From: Thalassotalea sp. 1_MG-2023
Lineage (GTDB): Bacteria > Pseudomonadota > Gammaproteobacteria > Enterobacterales > Alteromonadaceae
Assembly (NCBI RefSeq): GCF_030546745.1
Contig: NZ_JAUOPD010000003.1
Span: forward strand, 215,427-279,426
Direction: 5' to 3'
DNA: 64,000 bases
Shown one piece after another: positions 9,285-18,958 of the stretch. The position numbers and the translations under genes are program-made. The notes under the pieces are model-generated. The model did not search any database. It was not told where the DNA came from and was given only the letters and a program-made list of their open reading frames with translations. The stretch's first letter is position 1. Each line of letters begins with the position of its first letter.

Positions 9285-10148
9285 ATGATCCACAGTATGA
9301 CAGCATTTTCCCGTGTAGAAGTTAAAAAACCTTGGGGTAATGCTATTTGGGAAATTCGCAGTGTTAATCAACGCTTTTTAGAAAATTATTTCCGTCTTCC
9401 AGAGCAATTTCGCAGTATAGAGCCTGTACTTCGTGAACGGTTTCGTAAGGCGCTAGCACGCGGAAAGGTTGAATGTAATTTACGGTTCAACCCTAATCCA
9501 TCAGCAAAAGGTAAGCTATCACTTAATCAAGAGCTTGCTGTCCAACTTTTAGAACACGCAGGCTGGATTAACGAGCAAACGCTAAACAGCCAAGTAAATC
9601 CAGTAGAAATTATGCGTTGGCCTGGAGTGATGGAAACAGAAGAAGCTGAGCTTGATATCATTCAAACCGATATTTTAAAAGGCTTTGATCAAGCATTAAA
9701 AGACTTCATCGCCGCGCGAGCAAGCGAAGGCGAAAACATGAAACAACTTATAGAACAACGCTTAGACGGTATAACTGCAGAAGCTGAAAAAGTGAAAGCA
9801 TTCATGCCAGAAGTTATTCAATGGCAACGCAACCGCATCATTGACAAATTTACTGAGGCTAAAATTGAACTTGAATCTACTCGCGTAGAACAAGAGTTAG
9901 TATTACTTGCACAAAAGATGGACGTGGACGAAGAAATTGATCGCTTATACAGCCATGTAAAAGAAACTAAAAATATACTTAAAAAAGGTGGTGCACAAGG
10001 CCGCCGTTTAGATTTTATGATGCAAGAGTTTAATCGTGAGGCAAACACATTAGGCTCAAAATCAATCAATGCTGATATCACCAATTCAGCCGTTGAACTT
10101 AAAGTGCTTATTGAGCAGATGCGTGAGCAGATCCAGAATATTGAGTGA
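9285..10148 (+). CDS. yicC: YicC family endoribonuclease, 3' end remade by island insertion
   Basis: A 287-residue YicC/YloC protein, the same length as the E. coli protein, beginning with the hallmark MIHSMTAFSRVE and ending with a conserved region including QGRRLDFMMQEFNREANTLGSK. YicC is a hexameric endoribonuclease linked to small-RNA turnover. The last six codons (QIQNIE, stop TGA) overlap the left junction repeat of the island at 10128-10141. The original 3' end, with the same six residues but different third bases and stop TAA, is now at 23034-23054. The protein is thus intact, while its native terminator has been moved 13 kb away. Confidence 0.93.
   Translation: MIHSMTAFSRVEVKKPWGNAIWEIRSVNQRFLENYFRLPEQFRSIEPVLRERFRKALARGKVECNLRFNPNPSAKGKLSLNQELAVQLLEHAGWINEQTLNSQVNPVEIMRWPGVMETEEAELDIIQTDILKGFDQALKDFIAARASEGENMKQLIEQRLDGITAEAEKVKAFMPEVIQWQRNRIIDKFTEAKIELESTRVEQELVLLAQKMDVDEEIDRLYSHVKETKNILKKGGAQGRRLDFMMQEFNREANTLGSKSINADITNSAVELKVLIEQMREQIQNIE
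10128..10141 (+). repeat. attL, left island junction repeat
   Basis: CAGATCCAGAATAT lies within the last codons of yicC and matches 23034-23047 exactly. The next four bases match at two or three of four positions, with the differences at third-codon positions (ATT/ATA, GAG/GAA), as expected if the element supplies synonymous codons. Confidence 0.85.
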
Positions 10149-10252
10149 TGTTCTTATGTGTTTAGGGGTGTTAATAAAGCTATTGTAATTAAAGCCCCGC
10201 CGTTATTTTGGTTTTATTTTGTTTATAATTGTTCATCTTTGTTTATGAAAAG

Positions 10253-10313
10253 TGGTGACAAGAATGGTGACAAGTAATAGTATTGTAACCACCCGATATA
10301 GTTATTGTCACCA
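10253..10313. repeat. Arm-type integrase-binding repeats, left end
   Basis: TGGTGACAAG occurs at 10253-10262 and again at 10265-10274, a 12-bp step. The reverse complement ATTGTCACCA is at 10304-10313 and a one-mismatch version, ATTGTAACCA, at 10282-10291. The same 12-bp-stepped pair is found at the other end of the island (22941-22962). They are most simply arm-type binding sites for the integrase or its accessory factor. They also surround the integrase promoter, so autoregulation is possible. Confidence 0.65.
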
Positions 10314-10316
10314 CAT

Positions 10317-11504
10317 ATGAATGCACAACAAATAAAATCACTTGTTAAAAAAGCAGAGGTTGGGAGACACCAAGTCGATGACAATCTATATCTGCGGATT
10401 TCTACTAGCAAAAGCGCTTCATGGACTTTTCGCTATAAACTAAATGGTAAGAGGAAGGAGGCGACATTAGCGAAGTACGGTGATGAACCTCTTGGTCTCC
10501 CTTTAGTTAAAGCAAGGGCCTTGGCCGCTAACTGGAAAGCTCTCGTTAGAGATGGTATTGATCCTAAAATTCAAAAAAACAGGCAGGACTTTTCCGATAT
10601 ACGAACGGTTAACAATCTTGCAAATGATTGGTTAGAAGATTGCCGCCAGAGACTTAAATATCCAGAAATTCCCGAGCGAGTCTATCGTAAAGATATAGCT
10701 CCCCATGTTGGCGAACTTCCTATAAGCGAAGTCAATCCTTTGGATATTAAGCGTGTTTTAAAACATATAAATGATAGTGGTCGCCCAACCATTGCCAATG
10801 ACGCTCTAATTTACTGTAAGCAGATGTTCAATCAAGGGATTAAATTGGGACTGTTAACAAATAATCCGGCATCAGCATTCGATAATAGAGATGCTGGTGG
10901 GAAGGAGAATTCACGAGATAGGTTTTTAACGGTTGATGAAATAGAAGAAGTCTTTAATACTTTTAGAGAGAATCAGAACTGTTTTGTTAGGCAAAATTAT
11001 ATCGCTTGCGTACTTCTGCTCTGCCTTGGCGTTCGAAAAGGAGAGTTATTAGCTGCACCTTGGTCTGAATTTAATTTAGATGAAAAAGTTTGGAAATTGC
11101 CCAAAGAAAGAAGCAAAAATGGCATTCCAATTGATTACCCCCTGCCCGACCTTTTAGTCCGATATTTTGAAGAACTCAAAGTACTATCCGTTGGCTCAGA
11201 TTTTGTTTTCCCAAACCGACGAGCCAGTAAGAGGTTTCCTTACATATCCCCCGATACTTTAAATGCCGCACTAGCAAATTTATTTAAAAAAGGTCAACTT
11301 AAGGTAGATCATTTTACGTTGCATGACTTACGGAGAACCTGCCGTACAATGTTATCTAACATAGGTGTTCAGCCACATGTTGCTGAGAGATGTTTGAATC
11401 ACAAATTACCAAAAATAATGGGTACATACGACAAGTACGATTACTTTGATGAAAGAAAGGAAGCACTCCAAAGGCTTACCGACAAGTTATCTCAGTTCTT
11501 TTAA
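10317..11504 (+). CDS. int: Tyrosine recombinase (island integrase)
   Basis: A 395-residue integrase of the P4-like type with an N-terminal DUF4102-like arm-binding domain (LYLRISTSKSASWTFRYK, KYGDEPLGLPLVKARALA), a core-binding SAM-like domain, and a C-terminal catalytic domain. Catalytic residues visible are Arg in CLGVRKGELL, HDLRRT (His and Arg), a His in LNHKLPKIMG and the nucleophile Tyr in GTYDKYDY. An upstream TTG at 10305 is in frame, but the ATG at 10317 gives the natural N-terminus MNAQQIKSL. It lies 170 bases inside attL and should catalyse integration into, and excision from, yicC. Confidence 0.92.
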   Translation: MNAQQIKSLVKKAEVGRHQVDDNLYLRISTSKSASWTFRYKLNGKRKEATLAKYGDEPLGLPLVKARALAANWKALVRDGIDPKIQKNRQDFSDIRTVNNLANDWLEDCRQRLKYPEIPERVYRKDIAPHVGELPISEVNPLDIKRVLKHINDSGRPTIANDALIYCKQMFNQGIKLGLLTNNPASAFDNRDAGGKENSRDRFLTVDEIEEVFNTFRENQNCFVRQNYIACVLLLCLGVRKGELLAAPWSEFNLDEKVWKLPKERSKNGIPIDYPLPDLLVRYFEELKVLSVGSDFVFPNRRASKRFPYISPDTLNAALANLFKKGQLKVDHFTLHDLRRTCRTMLSNIGVQPHVAERCLNHKLPKIMGTYDKYDYFDERKEALQRLTDKLSQFF

Positions 11505-11569
11505 AATTGGCCATTGTTCTTTCCTTTATTTTCTCATATCATTCCCAATAGTCTTATGGTGGGTAAACT

Positions 11570-11749
11570 ATGTCTGACGAAATACTGACCTTGAAAGAGG
11601 TCGCTGAATATCTAAAATTGGCTGAAAAAACCGCATATCGTCTAGCTTTGGAAGGTAAATTGCCGGGCTTTAAAGTAGGGGGAAGCTGGCGTTTTCAGCG
11701 AGAAGATATCCTGAAATGGATTGAAGAGCAGAAAAACAAAGAAGCTTAA
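11570..11749 (+). CDS. Small excisionase-like helix-turn-helix protein
   Basis: A 59-residue protein starting MSDEILTLKEVAEYLKL and containing KTAYRLALEGKLPGFKVGG and SWRFQREDILKWIEEQ, the winged helix-turn-helix of the excisionase/MerR-like DNA-binding family. A good ribosome site (GGTGGG) precedes it. It is the first gene of the hsd operon, 33 bases before hsdR. Such proteins often lead type I restriction loci, where they may control expression. It could alternatively act as a directionality factor for the integrase, since it follows that gene closely. Confidence 0.8.
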   Translation: MSDEILTLKEVAEYLKLAEKTAYRLALEGKLPGFKVGGSWRFQREDILKWIEEQKNKEA

Positions 11750-11782
11750 GCGTTAGCTTCAACGCTATGTTAGGGAAGTTGC

Positions 11783-14700
11783 ATGACAAAAGAACAACAA
11801 ATAGAAAATGCTTTAATCGCAAAGCTTCAAGACCTCAAATATAACTATCGCGAAGACATACGTGATAAAGCTAGTCTTGAGCAAAATTTCCGTGAAAAGT
11901 TCGAGGCTCTCAATTACGTTCGTCTTACTGATTCAGAATTTGCTCGCTTGCGTGATGAAATCGTTAATTCAGATGTATTTGCCGCAGCTAAAACACTGAG
12001 AGAACGTAATACTTTCCAGCGTGAAGACGGAACACCATTGCAATACACTTTGGTCAATATCAAAGACTGGTGCAAAAACGAATTCGAAGTAATTAACCAA
12101 TTGCGCATCAATACCGAAAATAGTCATCACCGCTATGACGTTATCTTGCTGATAAACGGCGTCCCCGTGGTTCAGATTGAGTTGAAAACGCTTGGCCTAA
12201 CACCACGCCGTGCCATGGAGCAAATTGTTGAATATAAGAATGACGTGGGTAATGGCTATGCCAATACGCTGCTCTGCTTTATGCAGCTCTTCATTGTCAG
12301 TAACCGTGACAACACGCTCTATTTTGCCAACAACCACAATCAGCACTTCAGCTTTAATGCTGATGAGCGTTTTTTGCCCATTTATCAGCTCGCCAAAGAA
12401 GACAATACCAAGATCACCCATCTTGACGATTTCGCAGATAACTTCTTAGCCAAATGCACCTTAGGTCAAATGATCAGCCGCTATATGGTTCTTGTCGCCA
12501 ACGAGCAAAAGCTCATGATTATGCGCCCATACCAAATCTATGCGGTAAAGGCGATTGTCGATTGTATCCATCAAAATCGTGGCAACGGCTATATCTGGCA
12601 CACCACAGGCAGTGGTAAAACTCTAACGTCGTTTAAGGCTTCCACTTTATTGAAAGACAACCCTGATATTGATAAATGCTTGTTTGTCGTAGACCGTAAA
12701 GACCTTGATCGTCAGACCCGTGAGGAATTTAATAAGTTTCAAGAGGGCTGTGTTGAAGAAAACACTAATACCGAAGCCTTGGTTCGACGCATGCTCTCGG
12801 ACGACTATGCCGATAAAGTTATCGTTACAACTATTCAAAAGCTTGGCCTTGCACTTGATGAAAACAGCAAGCGCAATCAACAGCATAAACAAAACGGCAA
12901 GCAAACATACAAAGAACGCCTTGAGCCACTACGCGATCAAAGAATTGTATTTATTTTTGATGAATGCCATCGATCTCAGTTTGGCGATAATCATCAAGCC
13001 ATTAAAGCCTTCTTTCCTAAAGCGCAGTTATTCGGCTTTACGGGTACGCCGATCTTTGAAGATAACGCTACCTATAAGAAAATTGATGGCACAATCGGTT
13101 CATACAAAACCACCGAAGATATTTTCCAAAAGCAGTTGCATGCTTATACCATAACTAACGCCATTGACGACCGTAATGTGCTGCGGTTCCATATCGACTA
13201 TTTCGGTGAAAAGCCCAAAGACGATACGAGCGATAAAAAGAAAAAGCCAAAACCCAAGCTGCCATCGCCTGAAGCCGTTGTTGGCGAGATACTTAAAAAG
13301 CACGATTCCGCTACTAACCAAAGGCGATTTAACGCGGTATTGGCTACCGCCTCAATCAACAACGCTATTGAATACTATCAGTTATTCAAACAGGCGCAGA
13401 CAGAAAAGCTAGCCGAAGGTGATAGCTATATACCTTTGAATATTGCCTGTGTATTCTCGCCGCCAGCAGAAGGCAATAAAGATGTACAGCAGTTGCAAGA
13501 AGATTTAGTAACTGAGAAAGAAGACAACAAAAAAGACCCAGAAGAAAAGAAAAAGGCACTTAAACAAATCATTGCCGATTACAACACGCAATACGGTACA
13601 AACCACACCATAAGTGAATTCGACTTGTATTATCAGGACGTGCAGCAACGCATTAAAGACCAGAGATACACCAACAAGGATTACCCCCATAAAGATAAAA
13701 TCGATATTGTGATTGTGGTGGATATGTTGCTGACGGGTTTCGATTCCAAATACCTCAACACACTGTATGTCGATAAAAATCTGAAATATCACGGCTTGAT
13801 ACAAGCCTTTTCACGTACAAATCGCGTGCTCAACGATACAAAACCATACGGTAATGTCTTGGATTTTCGCTATCAAGAAGATGCCGTTAATACCGCGATT
13901 GCGCGTTTCTCAGGGCAGGACAAAGACCGAGCCAAAGAAATCTGGCTGGTTGACCCTGCACCACAGGTTATCGAAAATTTAGACAGTGCCGTGAATGACC
14001 TCGAAAAGTTCATGGATTCGCAAGGGCTATCCTGCACCCCTGAAAACGTCAACAACCTCAAAGGTGATGCGGCCAGAAGCGAATTTATCAACCGCTTCAA
14101 AGAGGTACAGCGCTTAAAAACCCAACTCGATCAATATACCGATTTGAATGAAGAGCAGGTAGCAAGCGTTAATACATTACTACCCGAAGAGCAGTTGCGT
14201 GGCTTCCGTGGAATGTATCTGGAAACAGCGCAACGCCTGAAAGCGCAACAAGCCAAAGGCAGTAACGACCCCGATGATCCGGTACAACAGCTAGAATTTG
14301 AACTGGTGCTGTTTGCTTCTGCCGTGATTGATTATGACTACATTATGGGCTTAATCGCTAAATCTACGGATGACGACAAACCCAGCAAGCACAAAATGAG
14401 TCGCCAACAACTAATCGACTTGATCAGCTCTAGCGCCAATTTGATGGATGAGCGCGACGATATCGTCGATTACATCAACAGTCTACCGACCGACCAAAGC
14501 TTGAATGAAAAAGCTATTCGCGAAGGATATCAAAAGTTCAAAGCCGACAAATCAGCAAAGGAACTAGCCGCCATAGCAGATAACCACAACATTGAGCATG
14601 ATGCTCTGCAAGGTTTCGTTGATCGTATTTTGGATCGCATGATATTCGATGGCGAGCAGCTCAGCGAATTATTAGAACCGCTAGATTTAGGTTGGAAAGC

Positions 14701-14800
14701 ACGTACACAGGCAGAGCTAGCATTGATGGAAGAGTTAGTGCCACTACTCAATAAACTTGCTCAAGGCCGTGAAATTTCGGGGTTAGCGGCGTATGAGTAA
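11783..14800 (+). CDS. hsdR: Type I restriction enzyme, restriction/translocation subunit HsdR
   Basis: A 1005-residue motor-nuclease subunit. The N-terminal nuclease domain shows RYDVILLINGVPVVQIELK (about 117-136), with the D and E-x-K catalytic residues. The superfamily-2 motor follows: Walker A HTTGSGKT (about 271-278), DECH box (about 393-396) and motif III GFTGTP (about 417). LLTGFDSKYLNTLYVDK and AFSRTNR are motifs V and VI. The C-terminal helical region binds the methylase core. Length and motifs are complete, so it should cut DNA distant from unmethylated sites. The 3' end overlaps hsdS by 8 bases. Confidence 0.95.
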   Translation: MTKEQQIENALIAKLQDLKYNYREDIRDKASLEQNFREKFEALNYVRLTDSEFARLRDEIVNSDVFAAAKTLRERNTFQREDGTPLQYTLVNIKDWCKNEFEVINQLRINTENSHHRYDVILLINGVPVVQIELKTLGLTPRRAMEQIVEYKNDVGNGYANTLLCFMQLFIVSNRDNTLYFANNHNQHFSFNADERFLPIYQLAKEDNTKITHLDDFADNFLAKCTLGQMISRYMVLVANEQKLMIMRPYQIYAVKAIVDCIHQNRGNGYIWHTTGSGKTLTSFKASTLLKDNPDIDKCLFVVDRKDLDRQTREEFNKFQEGCVEENTNTEALVRRMLSDDYADKVIVTTIQKLGLALDENSKRNQQHKQNGKQTYKERLEPLRDQRIVFIFDECHRSQFGDNHQAIKAFFPKAQLFGFTGTPIFEDNATYKKIDGTIGSYKTTEDIFQKQLHAYTITNAIDDRNVLRFHIDYFGEKPKDDTSDKKKKPKPKLPSPEAVVGEILKKHDSATNQRRFNAVLATASINNAIEYYQLFKQAQTEKLAEGDSYIPLNIACVFSPPAEGNKDVQQLQEDLVTEKEDNKKDPEEKKKALKQIIADYNTQYGTNHTISEFDLYYQDVQQRIKDQRYTNKDYPHKDKIDIVIVVDMLLTGFDSKYLNTLYVDKNLKYHGLIQAFSRTNRVLNDTKPYGNVLDFRYQEDAVNTAIARFSGQDKDRAKEIWLVDPAPQVIENLDSAVNDLEKFMDSQGLSCTPENVNNLKGDAARSEFINRFKEVQRLKTQLDQYTDLNEEQVASVNTLLPEEQLRGFRGMYLETAQRLKAQQAKGSNDPDDPVQQLEFELVLFASAVIDYDYIMGLIAKSTDDDKPSKHKMSRQQLIDLISSSANLMDERDDIVDYINSLPTDQSLNEKAIREGYQKFKADKSAKELAAIADNHNIEHDALQGFVDRILDRMIFDGEQLSELLEPLDLGWKARTQAELALMEELVPLLNKLAQGREISGLAAYE

Positions 14801-16094
14801 TAAGATGAAAAAAGGATTAGTTCCGGAGCAGCGCTTTCCTGAGTTTGAGAATTCAGAAAGTTGGAACAATGAGCCTTTAGAGGATATATACGAGTTCAAA
14901 GTGACGAACTCCCTTTCGCGGGACAAGCTTAACTATGATGCGGGTACGGTAAAGAATATTCACTATGGTGATATACACACCAAGTTTTCTACATTGTTTG
15001 ATATTGAAAAAGAGCTTGTTCCTTATATCAATGCTACCCAGCCTTTAGGGAAGATAAAAAAGGATTGCTATTGTATAGAAGGTGATATGGTTTTTGCCGA
15101 TGCATCGGAAGATTTGGACGATGTTGGGAAGAGCATTGAAGTTGTAAATCTGAATAACGAAAAATTGATCGCAGGACTGCATACACTTCTAGCCAGACAA
15201 AAAGAAGCCAAACTGGTAATTGGTTTCGGTGGATATCTATTTAAATCCAATCGTTTACGAGAGCAGATTAAGAAAGAGGCGCAGGGTGCAAAGGTTCTTG
15301 GAATATCCGCTGGAAGAATGTCAAAGATAGAGGTGGCTTACCCATTAGATAAGAAAGAACAACAAAAAATAGCCGATTGTCTGTCTTCACTGGATGAGCT
15401 GATCGCTGCGCATACCCAAAAGCACCAAGAACTCCAATCCTATAAAAAGGGATTGCTACAAAACCTCTTCCCCGCCGAAGGTGAAACCGTTCCTACACTG
15501 CGCTTTCCGGAGTTTGAAAATGCGGGAGATTGGGTGGAAGCACCTTTGGAGAACGTTGCTAGATATGAAAATGGTAAAGCCCATGAGCAAGGTATTACTA
15601 AATCTGGTGATTTTATTGTTGTAAATTCAAAATTCATTTCTACGAATGGAGAGGTGAAGAAGTACACAAACGAAGCATTTTGTCTTGCAAAAAAAGGCGA
15701 CATATTGATGGTGCTTAGTGATGTTCCAAATGGGAGAGCTATAGCTAAGTGTTTCTTTGTTGATGAAAATAATCGCTACACAGTGAATCAGCGAATTTGC
15801 AAGTTAAGCCCTAAAAAGGCAGTCGGTATCATGCTTTTCTATTCTCTAAACAGAAACCCGTATTTTCTGGCTTTTGATGATGGCGTTAAACAAACTAACT
15901 TAAGAAAAGGTGATGTTCTAAATTGTCCACTTCTGCTGCCAAAAGATATCGAGGAACAACAAAAGATAGCTGATTGCCTCTGTTCTGTAGATGATCTGAT
16001 TCACTCACAGGCACAAAAAATTGAAGACCTAAAATCCCACAAAAAGGGCTTGATGCAACAACTCTTCCCGTCTGTAGATGAGGTAGGGATATGA
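14793..16094 (+). CDS. hsdS: Type I restriction enzyme, specificity subunit HsdS
   Basis: A 433-residue specificity subunit with two target-recognition domains, each followed by a conserved coiled-coil helix: KKEQQKIADCLSSLDELI near 190 and EEQQKIADCLCSVDDLI near 390, ending in KKGLLQNLFP and KKGLMQQLFP. Each recognition domain also begins with the repeated RFPEFEN motif (13-21 and 229-236). The two half-sites would define a bipartite methylation and cleavage target that cannot be read from sequence. It overlaps hsdR upstream (8 bases) and the nuclease gene downstream (ATGA), implying coupled translation. Confidence 0.94.
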   Translation: MSNKMKKGLVPEQRFPEFENSESWNNEPLEDIYEFKVTNSLSRDKLNYDAGTVKNIHYGDIHTKFSTLFDIEKELVPYINATQPLGKIKKDCYCIEGDMVFADASEDLDDVGKSIEVVNLNNEKLIAGLHTLLARQKEAKLVIGFGGYLFKSNRLREQIKKEAQGAKVLGISAGRMSKIEVAYPLDKKEQQKIADCLSSLDELIAAHTQKHQELQSYKKGLLQNLFPAEGETVPTLRFPEFENAGDWVEAPLENVARYENGKAHEQGITKSGDFIVVNSKFISTNGEVKKYTNEAFCLAKKGDILMVLSDVPNGRAIAKCFFVDENNRYTVNQRICKLSPKKAVGIMLFYSLNRNPYFLAFDDGVKQTNLRKGDVLNCPLLLPKDIEEQQKIADCLCSVDDLIHSQAQKIEDLKSHKKGLMQQLFPSVDEVGI

Positions 16095-17275
16095 CAGGAA
16101 TTCGCACCTACCAAAACTTAAGAGGGCTTGTTACTCGCTTGCGCGACGACTTGAATGACAAAGAGCTTGTTCTTCTCTATGCGTACAATCGCACAGGTAA
16201 GACTAGACTTTCGATGGATTTTAAAAATCGTGGAAAACGAAATAACGGTGGTAAACCAGATACTCTTTACTTTAATGCCTTTACCGAAGACTTATTTACT
16301 TGGGAAAACGACCTAGAAAATGATGCCGCAAGAGGGTTGCAAGTAAATCAGAATTCTAAGTTTTTTGATGGTTTTACTAATTTAGGTCTTGAGCCAACGA
16401 TTGACGAATACCTTAGTCGATATGCTGATTTCGGATTTGATTTTGAATACAAAGAAGTTCAGCAGGGGAATGAAACTTTCACAAAACCTCACTTCGTAAA
16501 ATTCAGCAAAGACGGGCAGGAAAATATTAAAATTTCCCGAGGTGAAGAAAGCCTTTTTATCTGGTGTATATTCATGGCTATCTGCGAGCGGGTGCTAGAT
16601 GGTCAAGAATCTTATCAATGGGTAAAATACATCTATATTGATGATCCCGTTTCGTCGCTTGACGACAACAATGCAATCTCTGTTGCTTGTGATTTGGCTA
16701 AACTTCTTCGTCGAGCGACTAACCGTAAGAATGATGACGGTACGCTCAATCCGATGAAAATCGTGGTCTCTTCGCATCATTCACTCTTTTACAATGTCAT
16801 GTGCAATGAGATAGGCAGAGCAAAAGATAATGAACCAAAAGTTAGGCACAAGCGGTATTTTCTTCATCGCCCAAATAGTGAGAATCGATACACGCTTCGC
16901 GCCACTGAAGACACGCCATATTTCCACCACGTTGCGACACTTGCAGAGCTACAAAGAGCCGCCAATCCAGATGGCGGAACGCTTTACACATTTCACTTTA
17001 ATGCCCTGCGTAGCATTATGGAGAAGACGGCAGCCTTCTTCGGCCATGCCGATATTAGCTTCTGCCTAAAAGCCATAGATGACGATGAGAATAGCGCATT
17101 ATTTAATCGTGCACTCAATCTTCTTAGTCATGGAAAATATGCTATTCACGAGCCAACTCCTATGGGCGAAGATAATCAGGATTTATTCCGGCAAATCCTA
17201 AGAGCGTTCATCACCAGTTTTCAATTTTATCTGCCGGAAATACTTAGCGATAATACAAGAAGGGCAACACCATGA
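16091..17275 (+). CDS. prrC: PrrC-like anticodon nuclease
   Basis: A 394-residue protein matching E. coli PrrC in length and motifs. The ABC-type ATPase half has a P-loop YNRTGKT (32-38), NAFTEDLFTWENDL (near 64-77), signature SRGEES (near 146) and Walker B/D-loop IDDPVSSLDD (near 182-191). The C-terminal nuclease half has Arg307 and Glu311 in LRSIMEK and His347 in LLSHGKY, which correspond to the PrrC Arg-Glu-His triad. PrrC cleaves tRNA-Lys at the anticodon when phage products disarm the linked restriction enzyme, which otherwise holds it silent. Its place between hsdS and hsdM with ATGA overlaps on both sides fits that guard role. The tRNA target here is inferred. Confidence 0.92.
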   Translation: MTGIRTYQNLRGLVTRLRDDLNDKELVLLYAYNRTGKTRLSMDFKNRGKRNNGGKPDTLYFNAFTEDLFTWENDLENDAARGLQVNQNSKFFDGFTNLGLEPTIDEYLSRYADFGFDFEYKEVQQGNETFTKPHFVKFSKDGQENIKISRGEESLFIWCIFMAICERVLDGQESYQWVKYIYIDDPVSSLDDNNAISVACDLAKLLRRATNRKNDDGTLNPMKIVVSSHHSLFYNVMCNEIGRAKDNEPKVRHKRYFLHRPNSENRYTLRATEDTPYFHHVATLAELQRAANPDGGTLYTFHFNALRSIMEKTAAFFGHADISFCLKAIDDDENSALFNRALNLLSHGKYAIHEPTPMGEDNQDLFRQILRAFITSFQFYLPEILSDNTRRATP

Positions 17276-18900
17276 CCGAACAACAATTAAAAGACTTAGG
17301 TAAAACCCTATGGGATATCGCCGACAACCTGCGCGGCGCAATGAACGCAGACGATTTTCGCGATTATATGCTTTCCTTCCTGTTCTTACGCTATTTGTCC
17401 GACAACTATGAAGCCGCTGCGAAAAAAGAACTGGGTTCAGATTACCCAACGCTTAACGAAGATGATAAACGCGCTCCATTAAGCGTGTGGTATGAGAAAA
17501 ATAAAGAAGATACTCCAGAATTTGAAAAGCAAATGCGCCGTAAAGTGCATTATGTGATTGAGCCAGTACATTTATGGAGCAGTATCGCAGAGCTTGCCAG
17601 AACTCAGCATGATGACTTGTTGCTTACGTTGCAACAAGGCTTTAAGTACATTGAAAATAAATCGTTTGAAAACAGCTTTCAGGGCTTGTTCTCAGAGATT
17701 AATCTGGATTCAGAAAAGCTGGGTAAAAACTACAGCCTTCGTAACGCCAAACTTTGCACCATCATTACCAAAATCGCAGAAGGTATTTCAGGATTTTCAA
17801 CCGACAGCGACACCCTTGGTGATGCTTATGAATATTTGATTGGCCAATTTGCTGCTGGTTCAGGAAAAAAAGCTGGCGAGTTTTATACTCCACAACAAAT
17901 CTCGACCATATTGTCAGAGATCGTAACACTGGATAGTCAGGAACCTGCAACAGGCAAGAAGAAAAAACTCAATAACGTATTGGATTTCGCTTGTGGCTCT
18001 GGCTCGCTTTTGTTGAATGTGCGAAATAAACTGAAAAAAGATGGTGGCAGTGTTGGCCGTATATACGGGCAGGAAACGAATATTACGACCTTCAACCTTG
18101 CCCGCATGAATATGCTTCTGCACGGAATGAAAGATTCGGAGTTTAATATTCACCATGGTGATTCATTGCTTAATGACTGGGATATGCTCAATGAAATGAA
18201 TCCCGCTAAAAAGCTAAAATGTGATGCCGTTGTTGCTAACCCACCATTTAGTTATCGTTGGGAGCCAACAGAGGCACTAGGCGAAGACTTCCGCTTTAAG
18301 AGTCATGGTCTTGCACCTAAATCAGCGGCAGACTTTGCCTTTCTACTACATGGCTTTCATTTCTTAGGTGATGAAGGCACCATGGCAATTATCTTACCTC
18401 ATGGCGTACTGTTCCGTAGCGGTGCAGAAGGCCGGATTCGTACAAAACTATTAAAAGATAACAATATTGATACGGTAATCGGTTTGCCTGCTAACCTGTT
18501 TTTCTCAACGGGTATTCCCGTTTGTATTCTTGTATTGAAAAAGTGCAAAAAGCCCGATGATGTATTGTTTATCAACGCCAGTGATGAAGAACATTTTGAA
18601 AAAGGAAAACGCCAAAACCGTCTGTTACCGGAACATATAGATAAGATTATTGATACTTATCAATTCCGCAAGGAAGAAGATCGTTACTCTCGCCGTGTAT
18701 CAATGGAAGAGATCGAGAAGAATGATTTTAACCTGAATATTTCAAGGTATGTGAGTACCGCTAAGCCTGAGGAAAAGATTATTCTGGCAGATGTTAACAG
18801 CTCATTAGGTAAGATTGAAAAAAGCATAGTAAGAGCAACTAAGACACATAATAAGTATCTTGAGGAATTAGGACTGCCTATACTCCCAATAGGCGAATAA
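17272..18900 (+). CDS. hsdM: Type I restriction enzyme, methyltransferase subunit HsdM
   Basis: A 542-residue N6-adenine methyltransferase subunit. The N-terminal HsdM helical domain (about 1-140) precedes the catalytic domain with the AdoMet motif DFACGSGSLL (near 237-246) and the catalytic NPPF (near 323). GQFAAGSGKKAGEFYTPQQI marks the domain junction. It would methylate the two half-sites read by HsdS. It is the last gene of the hth-hsdR-hsdS-prrC-hsdM operon, an unusual order in that hsdM comes last and downstream of the toxin gene. A strong terminator follows. Confidence 0.95.
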   Translation: MTEQQLKDLGKTLWDIADNLRGAMNADDFRDYMLSFLFLRYLSDNYEAAAKKELGSDYPTLNEDDKRAPLSVWYEKNKEDTPEFEKQMRRKVHYVIEPVHLWSSIAELARTQHDDLLLTLQQGFKYIENKSFENSFQGLFSEINLDSEKLGKNYSLRNAKLCTIITKIAEGISGFSTDSDTLGDAYEYLIGQFAAGSGKKAGEFYTPQQISTILSEIVTLDSQEPATGKKKKLNNVLDFACGSGSLLLNVRNKLKKDGGSVGRIYGQETNITTFNLARMNMLLHGMKDSEFNIHHGDSLLNDWDMLNEMNPAKKLKCDAVVANPPFSYRWEPTEALGEDFRFKSHGLAPKSAADFAFLLHGFHFLGDEGTMAIILPHGVLFRSGAEGRIRTKLLKDNNIDTVIGLPANLFFSTGIPVCILVLKKCKKPDDVLFINASDEEHFEKGKRQNRLLPEHIDKIIDTYQFRKEEDRYSRRVSMEEIEKNDFNLNISRYVSTAKPEEKIILADVNSSLGKIEKSIVRATKTHNKYLEELGLPILPIGE

Positions 18901-18923
18901 CTTTAATTTGCACTCCATAACTT

Positions 18924-18958
18924 AAAGGCCGAAATTTTTAAAAAATTTTCGGCCTTTT
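18924..18958 (+). terminator. Terminator of the hsd-prrC operon
   Basis: AAAGGCCGAAA (18924-18934) pairs with TTTCGGCCTTT (18947-18957), with A/T-rich inner sequence extending the stem and a following T-run. It stands 24 bases after the hsdM stop. Confidence 0.85.

Noticed and set aside
11748..11775. AGCGTT...AACGCT with GTTAGG between the small HTH gene and hsdR, recalling integron attC ends
   Set aside because: It is too short and lacks the paired R and L boxes of attC; it sits inside an operon rather than between cassettes.
12705..13154. Long open frames on both strands inside hsdR
   Set aside because: They lie in other frames of a fully conserved motor protein and show no homology; they reflect codon composition.
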